Positions 63,434-64,000 of a stretch of 64,000 nucleotides of DNA are shown piece by piece. Every line of letters begins with the position of its first letter. The stretch's first letter is position 1. The position numbers and the translations under genes are program-made. The notes beneath the pieces were generated by a model. It was not told where the DNA came from. It did no database searches and was given only the letters and a program-made list of their open reading frames with translations. This DNA is from CAWIJJ01 sp963836405 (GTDB taxonomy: Bacteria; Acidobacteriota; Terriglobia; Bryobacterales; Bryobacteraceae), in assembly GCA_963836405.1 (NCBI GenBank), contig CAWIJL010000012.1, positions 1-64,000 of the forward strand. The letters run 5' to 3'.

Positions 63434-64000
63434 CTGACCGTGCGCGGCGCGCGCGAAAACAACCTGAAATCGATCGACGTGACGTTTCCACTCGGGGCGC
63501 TGGTGGCGGTTACCGGCGCGTCCGGCTCGGGCAAGAGCACGCTCGTCAATGAAGTCCTTTACAAGGCCCTCTGGAAGCACCTGGTGGATACGCGCGCACT
63601 GCCGGGCGCGCACGACGGCGTCGAAGGCATCGAGCATGTACATAAAGTCGTCAACATCGACCAGTCCCCGATCGGCCGCAACAGCCGGTCGAATCCGGCC
63701 ACCTACATCGGTTTCTACGACGGTATCCGCGACTTGTTCACGCGCGCGCCGCTTTCGGTGGAACGCGGGTACAAGGCCGGCCGCTTCAGCTTCAACGTCA
63801 AGGGCGGGCGCTGCGAGGAGTGCCAGGGCGAAGGCGTAATCACCACCCAGCTTTACTTCATGCCGGATGTGGAAGTGACCTGCGGCGCTTGCAAGGGCGC
63901 CCGTTTCGGCCCGGAGACGCTGGAAGTGACGTGGCACGGGAAGACCATTACCGACATGCTGAACATGCCGGTGGAAGAGGGCGTGGGTTTCTTCGCCTCC
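63434..64000 (+). pseudogene. uvrA: uvrA, 3' half, partial at the window edge
   Basis: The UvrA frame resumes at CTG ACC GTG: LTVRGARENNLKSIDVTF, then the second Walker A GASGSGKSTLVNEVLYKA. Next come the Q-loop NIDQSPIGRNSRSNPATY and the second zinc finger GGRCEECQGEGVI...CGACKGARF. The sequence continues past 64000. A GTG at 63440 with AGGGG six nt upstream could let ribosomes restart there, giving a two-piece UvrA; otherwise the C-half is silent. The interdomain position of the break is the least harmful place for a split. Confidence 0.88.

Larger units (their letters stand above)
61611..63437. mobile_element. IS1380-family-like insertion sequence inside uvrA
   Basis: The element lies at about 61616-63431 (1.8 kb) and is bounded by perfect 19-bp inverted repeats (CCTAATCCGCTGGTAAGGA at 61616-61634 and its inverse at 63413-63431). 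GCTGA flanks it at 61611-61615 and 63433-63437, a likely 5-bp target duplication. One extra G (63432) separates the right repeat from the right copy. The element encodes one transposase and has about 180 bp of non-coding sequence on the right. Its right part contains a second, degenerate copy of the end repeat (63223-63242). Confidence 0.85.

Noticed and set aside
1..64000. CRISPR arrays, rRNA or tRNA genes, prophage genes
   Set aside because: None found by reading; no regularly spaced repeats, no rRNA-like or convincing tRNA cloverleaf, no phage structural genes.

Overview
The window is high-GC bacterial chromosome, most likely from an acidobacterium of the Solibacter/Bryobacter type. Four features point there: four 'orphan' MacB/FtsX-type permeases of the ADOP family in 15 kb, one paired with a PadR regulator; a subtilase ending in a TIGR03437-type domain, best known from Solibacter; many secreted proteins with Gly/Arg-rich linkers; and a mixed load of secreted peptidases, amidohydrolases and GH140/DUF4038-like glycosidases. 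This is pattern recognition; no database was searched.

Layout. 0-8 kb: sugar-acid catabolism. A frameshifted 3-hydroxyisobutyrate dehydrogenase-type reductase and a TIM-barrel isomerase diverge. They are followed by a tight minus-strand operon of Gfo/Idh oxidoreductase, transaldolase-family enzyme, 2-oxoacid dehydrogenase E2, and fused E1 alpha-beta. 8.4-24 kb: an accessory region with a TolC N-terminal remnant, four ADOP permeases, a V4R sensor/hybrid histidine kinase pair, a HigB/HigA toxin-antitoxin module with a clear promoter/operator, and a GNAT acetyltransferase. 23.8-25 kb: a small Cys-rich protein followed by a TIR-domain protein, a candidate two-gene defence module. 25-35.7 kb (minus): an envelope operon of Omp85, SurA-like chaperone, TamB and a GH140-like hydrolase, followed by a MerA-like flavoprotein. 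35.7-48.9 kb: mostly core genes (ThiF/MoeB, fructose-6-phosphate aldolase, miaB, bifunctional nuclease, tyrS, folP, greA, CDP-alcohol phosphatidyltransferase, acpS, dtd) plus a very large subtilase. 49-58.2 kb: three overlapping secreted amidohydrolases, purM-purN, and an M14 metallopeptidase. 58.7-64 kb: a nucleotidyltransferase overlapping uvrA, with uvrA split by an IS1380-like insertion sequence. The uvrA 3' half runs off the window.

Reliability. Many genes, including conserved single-copy ones (dtd, fructose-6-phosphate aldolase, Omp85, ThiF), are broken by single-base gains or losses. Where I checked, these are mostly at C/C, G/G or short A/T runs, and one-base corrections restore a family-consistent protein. 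I treat them as probable sequence or assembly errors and annotate whole genes across the breaks. The uvrA interruption is different: it has terminal inverted repeats, a transposase and a probable target duplication.

Most notable items: the TIR/Cys-rich pair, the IS-split uvrA with possible re-initiation, the three-amidohydrolase operon in which two members lack the metal-binding HxH, the leaderless-looking HigB with an operator on its -35 box, and the transaldolase/E1/E2 operon without an E3.
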